Source: Micromonospora sp. DSM 45708 (GTDB taxonomy: Bacteria; Actinomycetota; Actinomycetes; Mycobacteriales; Micromonosporaceae). From it: a stretch of 64,000 bases of DNA. The position numbers were made by a program, and so were the translations under genes. The stretch is from assembly GCF_039566955.1 (NCBI RefSeq), contig NZ_CP154796.1:4650001-4714000 (forward strand), written 5' to 3'. The notes beneath the pieces are model-generated. The model searched no databases, had not been told where the DNA came from, and worked only from the letters and a program-made list of their open reading frames with translations. Numbering within the stretch: the stretch's first letter is position 1; every line of letters starts with the position of its first letter. Of this stretch, positions 7,916 to 16,771 are shown piece after piece.

Positions 7916-9312
7916 TCACTCCGGGTCCGGCTCGACCAGCGTGGGCAGCCGTACCGTCGCCCGCAGCCCCGGCACGGCGGCGCCCGGCGTCGCGTCCGTT
8001 AGCTCCACCGTGCCGCCGGCCCGGCGCACCAGCTCCCGCACGATGGCCAGGCCGAGGCCCGCGCCGCCGGCGTCCCGGGCCCGCGCGTCGTCCAGCCGGG
8101 TGAAACGGGCGAACACCCGCTCCCGGTCCGCCGCCGGGATGCCCGGCCCGTCGTCGGTCACCGTGACCAGGTGGTACGCGCCCTCCGGGCCGGTGACCGC
8201 CAGCCGCACCTCGGCGTGCGCGTGCCGCAGCGCGTTCTCCACCAGGTTGACCAGCACCCGGCGCAGCTCCCCCGGATCCCCCTCGGTCCACCACGCCCCG
8301 GCCGGCACCGCCAGCCGCACCGGCGGCGACGGGTAGCGGGCCGCCACGCCGCGCAGCAGCTCACCCAGTTCCACCGGACCCACCGCCGCCGGCCGCGCGG
8401 GGTGCGCCTCGGCCTCGTCGAGGCGGGCCAGCAGCAGCAGGTCGTCGACCAGACGGCTCAGCCGCTCGGTGTCGGCGAGCAGGTCGTCGGCGACCGCCGG
8501 CCAGTCGGTGTCGTCACCGAGACGCCGGGCCACCTCCAGCTCGGTCCGCATGTTCGTCAACGGGCTGCGCAGCTCGTGCGCGGCGTCGGCCACGAACGCC
8601 CGCTGCCGGTCCCGGGACGCGGCCAGCCGGTCCAGCATGTCGTTGAGCGTGACCGCGAGGCGGTGGATCTCGTCCTGCCCGGCCGGCACCGGCAGCCGTT
8701 CCGCCCCGGCCCGCCCGGTGATCTCGGCGGCGCCGCTGCGCAGCTCCTCCACCGGGCGCAGCGTCGCGCCCACCACCCGCCAGGCCACCACCGCCAGGCC
8801 CGCCACCAGCAGCGGGAAGCCGACCAGCAGCAGGTTGCGCACCACGTGCAGGCTGTGCCGCACGTCGGAGAGCGACTTGGCCACCAGCACCGTGCGCGGC
8901 TCCGCCGGCGTACCGGCCGGCACCGTGACCACCCGGACCGGCCCGGACAGGCCGACCCGCTGGCCGTCCACCACCAGCCGCTGCCGCTGGCCGGGCCGCA
9001 ACCGGTCCGGGCCGAGCATCGGCACCAGCCGGTCCGCGTCGATCGAGGCGGCCCGGATCCGGCCCTGCCCGTCCACCACCTGTACGCGCAACTGCCCGCC
9101 GGCCACCGGCAGCGGGTCCGGCAGCGCGTCCTCGGCGGTGAGCAACGCGACCGCGTCGGCGGTCCGTAGCGCCTCCGCGTCGACCGAGCGTTGCAGCGTC
9201 CAGCCGAGCGCGCCGAGCAGCAGCGCCCCGCCGAGCGCGAACCCGAGCACCAGGCCGAGCACGCCCAACGCGAGCAGCCGGGCCCGCAGGCCGGGGCTCC
9301 GCAGCCGACGGA

Positions 9313-9316
<4 letters not shown>
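7916..9316 (-). CDS. Sensor histidine kinase (HAMP-HisKA-HATPase)
   Basis: A 466-residue membrane kinase. A first membrane helix lies near residues 14-36, an extracytoplasmic sensor of about 130 residues follows, then a second helix near 170-190, a HAMP linker, the phospho-acceptor HELRSPL near 245, and the ATPase core with N-box NLVENALRHA, G1 DDGPGIP and G2 GLGLAIV. It phosphorylates the regulator encoded immediately upstream, whose stop it overlaps (ATGA). The organisation resembles TcrY/MtrB/CseC-class actinobacterial kinases. The stimulus is unknown. Confidence 0.92.
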
Positions 9317-9969
<653 letters not shown>

Positions 9970-10065
9970 CGGTCCAGGGTGCCACCACCGGGTCACCCGT
10001 AGGGGATCTCCTCAGCGTGGTCACAGCGACGATCCCGCAGCATGGGGCGCAGGAGGTGCACACTT

Positions 10066-11211
10066 ATGTCCGTGATGAAGAACCGCGCCGTGCTGCGCTG
10101 GCTGGTCCCGGTGACCGCGGGGGTCGCCGTGATCGGGGGCGGCGCCGCCGTCGGCACGTTCGCCGCCGGCGCCGACCCCGCCCTGCCGCCGCGCAGCGCC
10201 GCCCAACTGCTCGACGACCTGCGTACGTCCCGCCTGGACGGGCTCTCCGGCACCGTCGTGCAGCGCGCCGACCTCGGCCTGCCGCCGATCGCCGCGCTCG
10301 CCGGCCGGGCCACCGGCAACGAACTGGCCGGCCTGGTCAGCGGCACGCACACGCTGCGCGTCTGGTACGGCGGCGAGGACCGGCAGCGGATCGCCCTGGT
10401 CGACACGCTCGGCGAGCAGGACGTGCTGCGCAACGGCCGCGACGTCTGGACCTGGCGCAGCCGGGAGAACACCGCCGTCCACCGCCGGCTGCCCGCCGAC
10501 GGCAAGGCCCTGCCGTCCGCGCCGGCCACCCCGGCCGACGCCGCCCAGCAGGCGCTGGCCGCGATCGACCCGACCACCGCGGTGACCGTCGGCCGGTCCG
10601 CCACCGTGGCCGGGCGGGACGCGTACGAGCTGGTGCTCACGCCGCGCGACACGGCGTCGCTGGTGCACCAGGTCCGGATCGCGCTGGACGCGAAGGAGCA
10701 CGTGCCGCTGCGCTTCGAGGTGCTCGCCGACGGTCAGGACGAGCCGGCGTTCGAGGTGGCGTTCACCCAGGTCGACTTCCGCACGCCGGACGCCGACCAG
10801 TTCCACTTCAACCCGCCGCCCGGTGTGAAGGTCACCGAGGAGACGGCCGGCGCGCGCCCCGGCCCGGCCGGCAAGGCGCCCGACAAGTCGCCGGGCAGGC
10901 GGCCCGGCGGGGCGGAGCGGCCGGACGTGCGTACCGTCGGCACCGGCTGGACCACGGTGGTGGTCGCCAAGCTCGGCGACCCGGCCACGCTCGACGGCGC
11001 GGCCAAGGCCGGCGGCGCGAAGGCCGGCGCGGACGCGCCGGACGCCGACATGCTGGCAAAGGTGCTCGGTGACCTGCCGAAGGTCAGCGGCGACTGGGGC
11101 AGCGGCCGGCTGCTCAGCGGCAAGCTGTTCAGCGTGCTGCTGACCGACGACGGTCGGGTGGTGGCCGGTCTGGTCACACCGGAGCGGCTCTACCAGGCCG
11201 CGAAGGGCTGA
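10066..11211 (+). CDS. LolA/RseB-like secreted protein (outer-membrane-lipoprotein-carrier fold)
   Basis: A 381-residue exported protein. An N-terminal hydrophobic segment (VPVTAGVAVIGGGAAVGTFA) acts as signal or anchor. A LolA/RseB-like half-barrel follows (LSGTVVQRADLGLP, HTLRVWYGGEDRQRIALVDT, DVWTWRSRENTAVHR). A Pro/Gly-rich linker near residue 270 precedes a second alpha/beta stretch ending in LTDDGRVVAGLVTPERLY. Proteins of this type in actinobacteria are often annotated DUF2092 or sigma-E regulatory RseB-like and bind lipid or peptide ligands. ATG 10066 follows AGGAGG. The divergent OmpR-type pair may sense the same envelope process. Confidence 0.8.
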   Translation: MSVMKNRAVLRWLVPVTAGVAVIGGGAAVGTFAAGADPALPPRSAAQLLDDLRTSRLDGLSGTVVQRADLGLPPIAALAGRATGNELAGLVSGTHTLRVWYGGEDRQRIALVDTLGEQDVLRNGRDVWTWRSRENTAVHRRLPADGKALPSAPATPADAAQQALAAIDPTTAVTVGRSATVAGRDAYELVLTPRDTASLVHQVRIALDAKEHVPLRFEVLADGQDEPAFEVAFTQVDFRTPDADQFHFNPPPGVKVTEETAGARPGPAGKAPDKSPGRRPGGAERPDVRTVGTGWTTVVVAKLGDPATLDGAAKAGGAKAGADAPDADMLAKVLGDLPKVSGDWGSGRLLSGKLFSVLLTDDGRVVAGLVTPERLYQAAKG

Positions 11212-11242
11212 TCGAACGTCGGGCCCCGAGCCGTGTCCGGGC

Positions 11243-11331
11243 TTGGTCGAATGGCGGGCGACGCGCTATCTTTCTCAGTTCAGACACAGAAAAGGAATGG
11301 CTTTTGAATGCCATTCCTGCGGCAATTTTAG
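11243..11331 (+). promoter_or_regulatory. HelD-like gene promoter, leader hairpin and 7-codon upstream ORF
   Basis: TTGGTC at 11243-11248 and CTATCT at 11266-11271 (17-base spacer) form a promoter. The transcript would carry an approximately 70-base leader. In it, AGGAATGGC (11293-11301) pairs perfectly with GCCATTCCT (11310-11318), and a short T-run follows (CAATTTTAG). An ATG at 11308 inside the hairpin opens a seven-codon ORF, MPFLRQF-stop (11308-11331), with AAGGAA upstream. The stop lies 16 bases before the main start. The layout is that of a translation-coupled attenuator; this function is inferred. Confidence 0.45.
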
Positions 11332-11347
11332 TCAATGAGGAGCCCGC

Positions 11348-13639
11348 TTGTCAACGCACTCCGACGTGTCGGGTGAGCTGCACCAGGACGACGAGATCGG
11401 TCGCGAGCAGGAGTACGTCTCGATGCTCTACGACCGGCTGGACGGGCTGCGCGAGCAGGCCGCCCGCCGGCTCGACGAGGAGCTGCGCCTGACCGGCGGC
11501 ACCCAGCAGGCCCGCTCGCAGCGCGACTCCACCGTGGCGATGTACGCCGACCAGGTCGAGCAGTACTCGGCCGTCGAGTCCGGCCTCTGCTTCGGCCGCC
11601 TCGACGGTGACGACGACGCCGCCCGCTACATCGGCCGGATCGGCATCTTCGACACGTCGGGCGAGTACGACCCGCTGCTGATGGACTGGCGTGCCCCGGC
11701 CGCCCGCCCGTTCTACCTGGCCACCGCCGCCAACCCGCAGGGCGTACGCCGACGTCGGCACCTGCGCACCCGCGACCGCAAGGTCACCGGGCTCAACGAC
11801 GAGGTGCTGGACATCACCGCCGCCTCCCCCACCGCGCACGAGGAGGTCACCGGCGAGGCGTCGCTGCTCGCCGCGCTCAACGCCGGACGCACCGGCCGGA
11901 TGCGCGACATCGTCGAGACGATCCAGGTCGAGCAGGACCGCATCATCCGCGCCGACCTGCCCGGCGTCATGGTGGTGCAGGGCGGGCCCGGCACCGGCAA
12001 GACCGCTGTCGCGTTGCACCGGGCCGCGTACCTGCTCTACACCCACCGCCAGCAGCTCTCCACCCGCGGCGTGCTGCTGGTCGGCCCGAACGCCACGTTC
12101 CTGCGCTACATCTCCCAGGTGCTGCCGGCGCTGGCCGAGACCGGCGTGCTGCTGCGTACCCAGGCCGACCTGTTCCCGGGCGTGCACGCCCGACGGGCCG
12201 AGCCGGCGACCACCGCAGCGCTGAAGGGTCGCGCGGTGCTGACCGAGGTGCTCGCCGGCGCGGTCCGGGACCGGCAGTGGGTGCCGGCCGAGCCGATCAC
12301 CGTCGAGCTGCCCCAGCGGGAGGTGCTCACGCTCGACCCGGAGACGGTCCGCCAGGCCCGCGACCGCGTCCGGCGCACCGGCCGCCCGCACAACCTGGCC
12401 CGCGCGCTGTTCGACATCGAGATCGTGCACGCGCTCGCCGACCAGGTGGCCGAGCGGATCGGCGCCGACCCGCTCGGCGGGGAAAACCTGCTCTCCGAGG
12501 CCGACCGGGCGGAGATCCGCCGTGAGCTGCGCGAGGAACCGGAGATCGTGGCCGCGCTCGACGAGCTGTGGCCGGTGCTCACCCCGCAGCGCCTGCTCGC
12601 CGACCTGTTAGCGTCGCCGGAGCGGATCGCCACCGCCGCGCCGATGCTCACCGACGCCGAGCGGGCCGCCCTGCACCGGGAGCCCGGCGGCTGGACACCG
12701 GCCGACGTGCCGCTGCTCGACGAGGCCGCCGAGCTGCTCGGCGAGGACGAACGCGCCGCCGCCGCCCGCCGGGACCGGATCCGCGCGATGGAACGCGAGT
12801 ACGCCGAGGGTGTGCTGGAGATCTGGCGTGGCTCCCGCTCGATCGACGTGGAGGACGAGGCCGACGGCGGCGAGATCCTCGGCGTGACCGACCTGATCGA
12901 CGCCGCCCGGCTCTCCGAACGGCAGGAGGAGTCCGACCGGCTCACCACCGCCCAGCGCGCCGCCGCGGACCGGACCTGGGCGTTCGGGCACGTCATCGTG
13001 GACGAGGCCCAGGAACTCTCGCCGATGGCCTGGCGGCTGCTGATGCGCCGCTGCCCGAGCCGTTCGATGACGATCGTCGGGGACGTGGCGCAGACCGGCG
13101 CGCTGGCCGGCACGCCGTCCTGGGGCGCGGCGCTCGCCCCGTACGTGGCGGACCGGTGGCGTCTGGAGGAGCTGACCGTCAGCTACCGCACCCCGGCCGA
13201 GATCATGGCGGTCGCCGCCGACGTGCTCGCCGAAATCGACCCGGCGCTGCGTCCACCCCGCTCGGTACGCGCCACCGGCGTACCGCCGTGGGACCGGACC
13301 GTGCCGGCGGACCGGCTGGCCGCCGAGCTGGTCGACGCGTGCGCCCGCGAGGCGACCGGGCTGGCGGACGGCCGGCTCGGCGTGATCGTGCCGGCCGGGC
13401 GGGTGGCCGACCTGGGCGCGGCGGTGGTGGCGGCGCTGCCCGAGGCGGCCGTCGGCGAGCAGCCGGAACTGGCGAACCGGGTGGTGGTGCTCACCACCGA
13501 GCAGGCCAAGGGCCTGGAGTTCGACTCGGTGCTGGTGGTGGACCCGGACCGGATCGTCGCCGAGTCCCCCCGCGGCCACAGCGACCTCTACGTCGCCCTC
13601 ACCCGCGCCACCCAGCGCCTCGGCATCCTCCGGACGTAA
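11348..13639 (+). CDS. HelD/HelR-superfamily RNA polymerase-associated ATPase (UvrD-like)
   Basis: A 763-residue superfamily-1 ATPase. The N-terminal 150 residues are a helical, coiled-coil-like arm (EIGREQEYVSMLYDRLDGL) followed by LLMDWRAPAARPFY, as in HelD proteins. Walker A is GPGTGKT near 213-219, Walker B VIVDEAQELSP, later motifs SMTIVGDVAQTG and LTTEQAKGLEFDSVLVV. HelD-type proteins free stalled RNA polymerase, and actinobacterial HelR relatives also protect it from rifamycins. It could be an AAA ATPase of unknown role. TTG 11348 is chosen for its GAGGAG site. No rifamycin-associated palindrome is evident upstream. Confidence 0.85.
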   Translation: MSTHSDVSGELHQDDEIGREQEYVSMLYDRLDGLREQAARRLDEELRLTGGTQQARSQRDSTVAMYADQVEQYSAVESGLCFGRLDGDDDAARYIGRIGIFDTSGEYDPLLMDWRAPAARPFYLATAANPQGVRRRRHLRTRDRKVTGLNDEVLDITAASPTAHEEVTGEASLLAALNAGRTGRMRDIVETIQVEQDRIIRADLPGVMVVQGGPGTGKTAVALHRAAYLLYTHRQQLSTRGVLLVGPNATFLRYISQVLPALAETGVLLRTQADLFPGVHARRAEPATTAALKGRAVLTEVLAGAVRDRQWVPAEPITVELPQREVLTLDPETVRQARDRVRRTGRPHNLARALFDIEIVHALADQVAERIGADPLGGENLLSEADRAEIRRELREEPEIVAALDELWPVLTPQRLLADLLASPERIATAAPMLTDAERAALHREPGGWTPADVPLLDEAAELLGEDERAAAARRDRIRAMEREYAEGVLEIWRGSRSIDVEDEADGGEILGVTDLIDAARLSERQEESDRLTTAQRAAADRTWAFGHVIVDEAQELSPMAWRLLMRRCPSRSMTIVGDVAQTGALAGTPSWGAALAPYVADRWRLEELTVSYRTPAEIMAVAADVLAEIDPALRPPRSVRATGVPPWDRTVPADRLAAELVDACAREATGLADGRLGVIVPAGRVADLGAAVVAALPEAAVGEQPELANRVVVLTTEQAKGLEFDSVLVVDPDRIVAESPRGHSDLYVALTRATQRLGILRT

Positions 13640-13681
13640 GGAGGGGCCCCTTCTCAACGCTTCCGGTAGAGAAGGGGCCCC
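13638..13681 (+). repeat. Palindromic repeat copy A (AAGGAGGGGCCCC element), also a hairpin terminator
   Basis: GGGGCCCCTTCTC (13643-13655) pairs perfectly with 13669-13681 around the core AACGCTTCCGGTA. It begins within the HelD-like stop codon and probably terminates transcription between convergent genes. The same palindrome and core recur at 22529-22576 and 59850-59900 (inverted) and 41634-41680 (direct). Confidence 0.75.
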
Positions 13682-13695
13682 GTCTCGACCAACGC

Positions 13696-14118
13696 TCAGC
13701 CGGGGTTGGCGTTCTCGTCGGTGACGTTGCCGACCTGGGCGCCGGGGGCCGAGGCGTCACTCGTCGAGCCGCCGGCCGGGGTGCTCAGTCCGCCGGTGGT
13801 GGCGTCCCCGGTGGTCGTCGGCGCCACCCTGCCCCGGTGCTGTTCCGGCTGCCGGGCCACCCGGCGCACACTGGCCGGGCCGGCCGTGCCGCCGGTCGTG
13901 GTCAGCGCGCCCTGGCCCCGGGTCGGGCCGCCGTCGCGCAGCACCTCCGGGTCGACCGCCACGTGCGCCGGGTCGTCCCGATCCGACTCCTGCATCACCC
14001 GCTGTTCGTCGGTCCGCGGCACCGTGACCTCGTCCAGCGCGCCCTCGCCGTACACGCCGCCGGCGACCCGCTGTTCGGCCCGCCGGGCGGCGTCCTGCCG
14101 GATGTCGTCCTCACGCAC
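13696..14118 (-). CDS. Hypothetical hydrophilic protein
   Basis: A 140-residue acidic, low-complexity protein from GTG 14118 (MREDDIRQDAARRAEQRV). The first half is charged and probably helical; the second is Gly/Thr/Ser/Ala-rich and disordered. There is no signal peptide or membrane helix. The site GAGGTGG precedes the start, which is why the much longer in-frame extension upstream is rejected. It converges on the HelD-like gene across repeat copy A. Function is not recognised. Confidence 0.55.
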   Translation of the reverse strand: MREDDIRQDAARRAEQRVAGGVYGEGALDEVTVPRTDEQRVMQESDRDDPAHVAVDPEVLRDGGPTRGQGALTTTGGTAGPASVRRVARQPEQHRGRVAPTTTGDATTGGLSTPAGGSTSDASAPGAQVGNVTDENANPG

Positions 14119-14446
14119 GTCAACCACCTCGCAGCTCTCGGTGTGGGTACCCCGGTGCGTGCCCGACGCCCGATCGCTGAAACCGCCCCACCTTCCCGCA
14201 CCCCTGGTCGTCGAGCGTGGCGTTGCGGCACCTCCGATAACCGACAAAACGGTCGAACGTGGCACCGCAGGCCCACGACCGGCGCAGTCGGTGGGGTGGG
14301 ATACGGCCGGCGCCCGGCGGTTAGCTTGTCTCGGGGGCCGGGTAGTCGGAGGGTGCCCCCGCCACAGTGTGCGAACCGTGCCGTGGCCGACCTGCGGCAG
14401 CGGGGCGAGGGTGCCGTACGACTCATCAAATCCTGAGGAGGACCAG
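14119..14446. other. 328-bp intergenic region between divergent small genes
   Basis: It separates the hypothetical protein (minus) from the small membrane protein (plus) and must hold both promoters. A CGATAACCGACAAAAC stretch at 14237-14252 is the only AT-leaning part. A TAGCTT near 14333 could be a plus-strand -10. No RNA gene or clear operator was seen. Confidence 0.4.
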
Positions 14447-14824
14447 ATGAGCACGCAGGCCGCATCCACCAGGCCGATGAACCGGCCGATGTCGGACGTC
14501 CAGAACCGGTCGAGCATGATGGAGTCGCCGACCCGTCCGATGCCGTCGATGCACGACGGCCACCGGGAGGAGATGCCCGCTCCCGGCACCGAGACGAAGC
14601 AGGCGTTCCTCACCACCGAGTTCTGGGTGTACGCCGCAGCCGCCGCGGTGGTCGTGATCGCCGCGTTCTGGAAGGGCACCACCGCCAACGGCCTGAACAT
14701 CAACAACCCGAACCAGGCCTGGTGGTACCTGACCGCGCTGACCGGCGCGTACCTGATCAGCCGTGGTCTGTCCAAGGCGGGCAGCGCGCGCCGCTCCGGC
14801 AGGGAGCGTCGAGGCCGGCGCTGA
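14447..14824 (+). CDS. Small membrane protein, hypothetical
   Basis: A 125-residue protein. The first 50 residues are Met/Ser/Pro/Arg-rich and disordered. Two membrane helices follow (near residues 56-76, FWVYAAAAAVVVIAAFW, and 88-106, WYLTALTGAYLISRGL), then a strongly basic tail (RRSGRERRGRR). ATG 14447 is preceded by TGAGGAGG. It is followed directly by a strong hairpin. Function is unknown; similar two-helix proteins are frequent in Micromonosporaceae as far as I recall. Confidence 0.75.
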   Translation: MSTQAASTRPMNRPMSDVQNRSSMMESPTRPMPSMHDGHREEMPAPGTETKQAFLTTEFWVYAAAAAVVVIAAFWKGTTANGLNINNPNQAWWYLTALTGAYLISRGLSKAGSARRSGRERRGRR

Positions 14825-14843
14825 CCCGCGCCGCGCGACCGGC

Positions 14844-14873
14844 GACGCCCCCGGGATCCGTCCCGGGGGCGTC
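14844..14873 (+). terminator. Perfect hairpin terminator between convergent genes
   Basis: GACGCCCCCGGGA (14844-14856) and its exact complement (14861-14873) enclose the loop TCCG. It lies between the small membrane protein and the convergent Spo0M gene and could serve both. Confidence 0.75.
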
Positions 14874-14884
14874 GTCGCGTGCCG

Positions 14885-15862
14885 TCACTCGTCGCCGAAG
14901 TCCCCGCCGTCGTCGCCCTCGAAGGCGTCCTCGAGCATCTCGCCGGCCACCAGACCGCCGGCGACGCCCAGCGCGGCGCCCGCCACCATGCCGCCCATGC
15001 CGCCGCCACGACGACCGTGGTGACCCTGCGGGCCGTAGTGACCGGGGGCGCCGTAGTGGCCGCCGAAGCCCTGGGCGCGCAGGCCGCCGTACCGGGACGT
15101 GGTCTCCCGCAGCCAACCGTCGACGACCTGCGCCCAGTCGGTGCGCGCGGCGTCGCTGTGCGGGACGGCGTACCGCCCGAAGACGTCGTGCCCGGCGCTG
15201 AGGAAGCCGCCGCGCTTGTCGCACTCCAGGATCACCTCGACGCCCTGCTGGCTGGTCACGAACGTCAGCTCGACCTCGGTGACCGTCTGCGCGTACTGCG
15301 GCGAGGCGAAGAACTCGATCTCCTGGTAGAACGGCAGCGTCTGCGGCACGCCGGAGATGTGGCCGCGCTCCAGGTCCGCGTGCTTGAACCGGAAACCCAG
15401 CGCCTGGAACGCGTCGAGGATCCGCTCGTGGATCGGCAGCGGGTGCACCGACACCTGGTCCAGGTCGGACTTGTCGACCGCCCGCGCCACCGCCAGCTCG
15501 GTACGCAGGCCCATCGTCATGCCGTGCAGCCGCTGGCCGAAGACGTCGGTGACCGGGGTCTCCCACGGCACCGGCATCTGGAACGGGATGGCGAGCTGCT
15601 GCTTCGGCGCCAGCTCGAACGCGCCGCTGACCGGCATCCGGTGGAACTCCATGATGCCGGCGTACTCGCTGTCGCCGCCCTCGATCTCGACCCGGGTGAC
15701 CAGGCCGACGGTGATCTGCTCGATGCGCGCCGGCGCGTCGCCGCCGACCAGGTTGACGTGCCCGTCCAGGGCCAGCCCAGGCCTGGTGTTCGGGTTGGTG
15801 AGCACGGTGTCGACGCTGGGACCGCCCACGCCGAACGCGCTCAACATCTTCTTGAAGACCAT
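14885..15862 (-). CDS. Spo0M-like sporulation-control protein (arrestin-like fold)
   Basis: A 325-residue cytoplasmic protein. Residues 1-240 are a Spo0M domain: MVFKKMLSAFGVGGPSVDTV, LNPNTRPG-type opening, then ITVGLVTRVE, PFQMPVPWETPVT and ECDKRGGFLSAG. Spo0M proteins have an arrestin-like beta sandwich and affect sporulation and cell-envelope control in Bacillus and actinobacteria. The tail (about 265-325) is Gly/His-rich, then a glycine-zipper-like MVAGAALGVAGGLVAGEML and an acidic end. It converges on the small membrane protein gene across a hairpin. Confidence 0.88.
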   Translation of the reverse strand: MVFKKMLSAFGVGGPSVDTVLTNPNTRPGLALDGHVNLVGGDAPARIEQITVGLVTRVEIEGGDSEYAGIMEFHRMPVSGAFELAPKQQLAIPFQMPVPWETPVTDVFGQRLHGMTMGLRTELAVARAVDKSDLDQVSVHPLPIHERILDAFQALGFRFKHADLERGHISGVPQTLPFYQEIEFFASPQYAQTVTEVELTFVTSQQGVEVILECDKRGGFLSAGHDVFGRYAVPHSDAARTDWAQVVDGWLRETTSRYGGLRAQGFGGHYGAPGHYGPQGHHGRRGGGMGGMVAGAALGVAGGLVAGEMLEDAFEGDDGGDFGDE

Positions 15863-15994
15863 CGGTCACTCCCGCGGGACGGCGCTCCGACATGGACCGT
15901 CGGACGCGTGGTGAGGGGACCCTAACCGGCGCCGCTGAGAAGTGCCTGTGAGGCGCGCCCATCCGGCCGGCCGGGGCGGAGGCGCGGGGGCAGG

Positions 15995-16771
15995 TCAGGT
16001 GGTGGGGACGATGATCAGCTCGCCGACCTGGTCGCCGAGTTCGCGGCGGGCCGGCGCGGGCAGGCCGGCGTCGGTGATCAGCACGTCGGCCTCGTCCAGC
16101 GGCGCGATGGTGGCGATGCCGATCGTCTCCCACTTGGTGTGGTCGGCGAGCACCACCAGCCGGCGGGCGGCGCCGATCAGCCGCCGGTTCACCGCCGCCT
16201 CCAGCAGGTTGGGGGTGGTGAAGCCGGTACGCCGGCTCATCCCGTGCACGCCGAGGAAGAGCAGGTCCACGTTGAGCGCGGCGATGGCCGCCTCGGCGAC
16301 CGGGCCGGTCAACGCGTCCGACGGGGTACGGATGCCGCCGGTGAGCACCACGCTCTGGTCGGCGCGGGGATTCTGGTAGAGCGCGTCGGCGACCGGGATC
16401 GAGTTGGTGACCACGGTCAGCCCGCGTACCCCGGCGAGCCGGGCGGCCAGCGCGGCGGTGGTCGTGCCGGCGGAGAGCGCCACCGCCATGCCCGGCTCGA
16501 CCAGCCCGGCGGCCCGCTCGACGATGGCCCGCTTCTCGGCCCGCTGCCGCACCGACTTGGCGGCGAAGCCGGGCTCCTCGGTCGAGCCGGGGCCGGCCAG
16601 CGTCGCGCCGCCGTGCACCTTGTCGATCAGCCCGCGCTCGGCCAGCACCTCCAGGTCGCGGCGGATGGTCATGTCCGACACGCCGAACCGGTCGACCAGG
16701 TGGCTGACCCGGACGCCGCCGCGCTGGCGGATCAGCTCCAGGATGGCGCTCTGCCGTTGCTGGGCGAGCAT
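15995..16771 (-). CDS. DeoR/GlpR-family transcriptional regulator
   Basis: A 258-residue sugar-phosphate-responsive regulator. The N-terminal DeoR helix-turn-helix reads RVSHLVDRFGVSDMTIRRDL, followed by the DeoRC effector domain with the family's SAGTTTAALA and HTKW motifs. It probably represses the adjacent galactoside genes and releases them when a phosphorylated sugar binds; the ligand is inferred. Its ATG overlaps the beta-galactosidase stop by one base (TGATG), so both are co-translated from one transcript. Confidence 0.92.
   Translation of the reverse strand: MLAQQRQSAILELIRQRGGVRVSHLVDRFGVSDMTIRRDLEVLAERGLIDKVHGGATLAGPGSTEEPGFAAKSVRQRAEKRAIVERAAGLVEPGMAVALSAGTTTAALAARLAGVRGLTVVTNSIPVADALYQNPRADQSVVLTGGIRTPSDALTGPVAEAAIAALNVDLLFLGVHGMSRRTGFTTPNLLEAAVNRRLIGAARRLVVLADHTKWETIGIATIAPLDEADVLITDAGLPAPARRELGDQVGELIIVPTT

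Noticed and set aside
11212-11347. Rifamycin-associated palindrome upstream of the HelD-like gene
   Set aside because: No GGGGCTTGCGGCAAGG-like element is present; the only palindrome is the AGGAATGGC hairpin.
13706-14446. Extension of the small membrane protein upstream on the plus strand
   Set aside because: That frame overlaps the convergent hypothetical gene and lacks a ribosome site; the ATG with TGAGGAGG at 14447 is much better.
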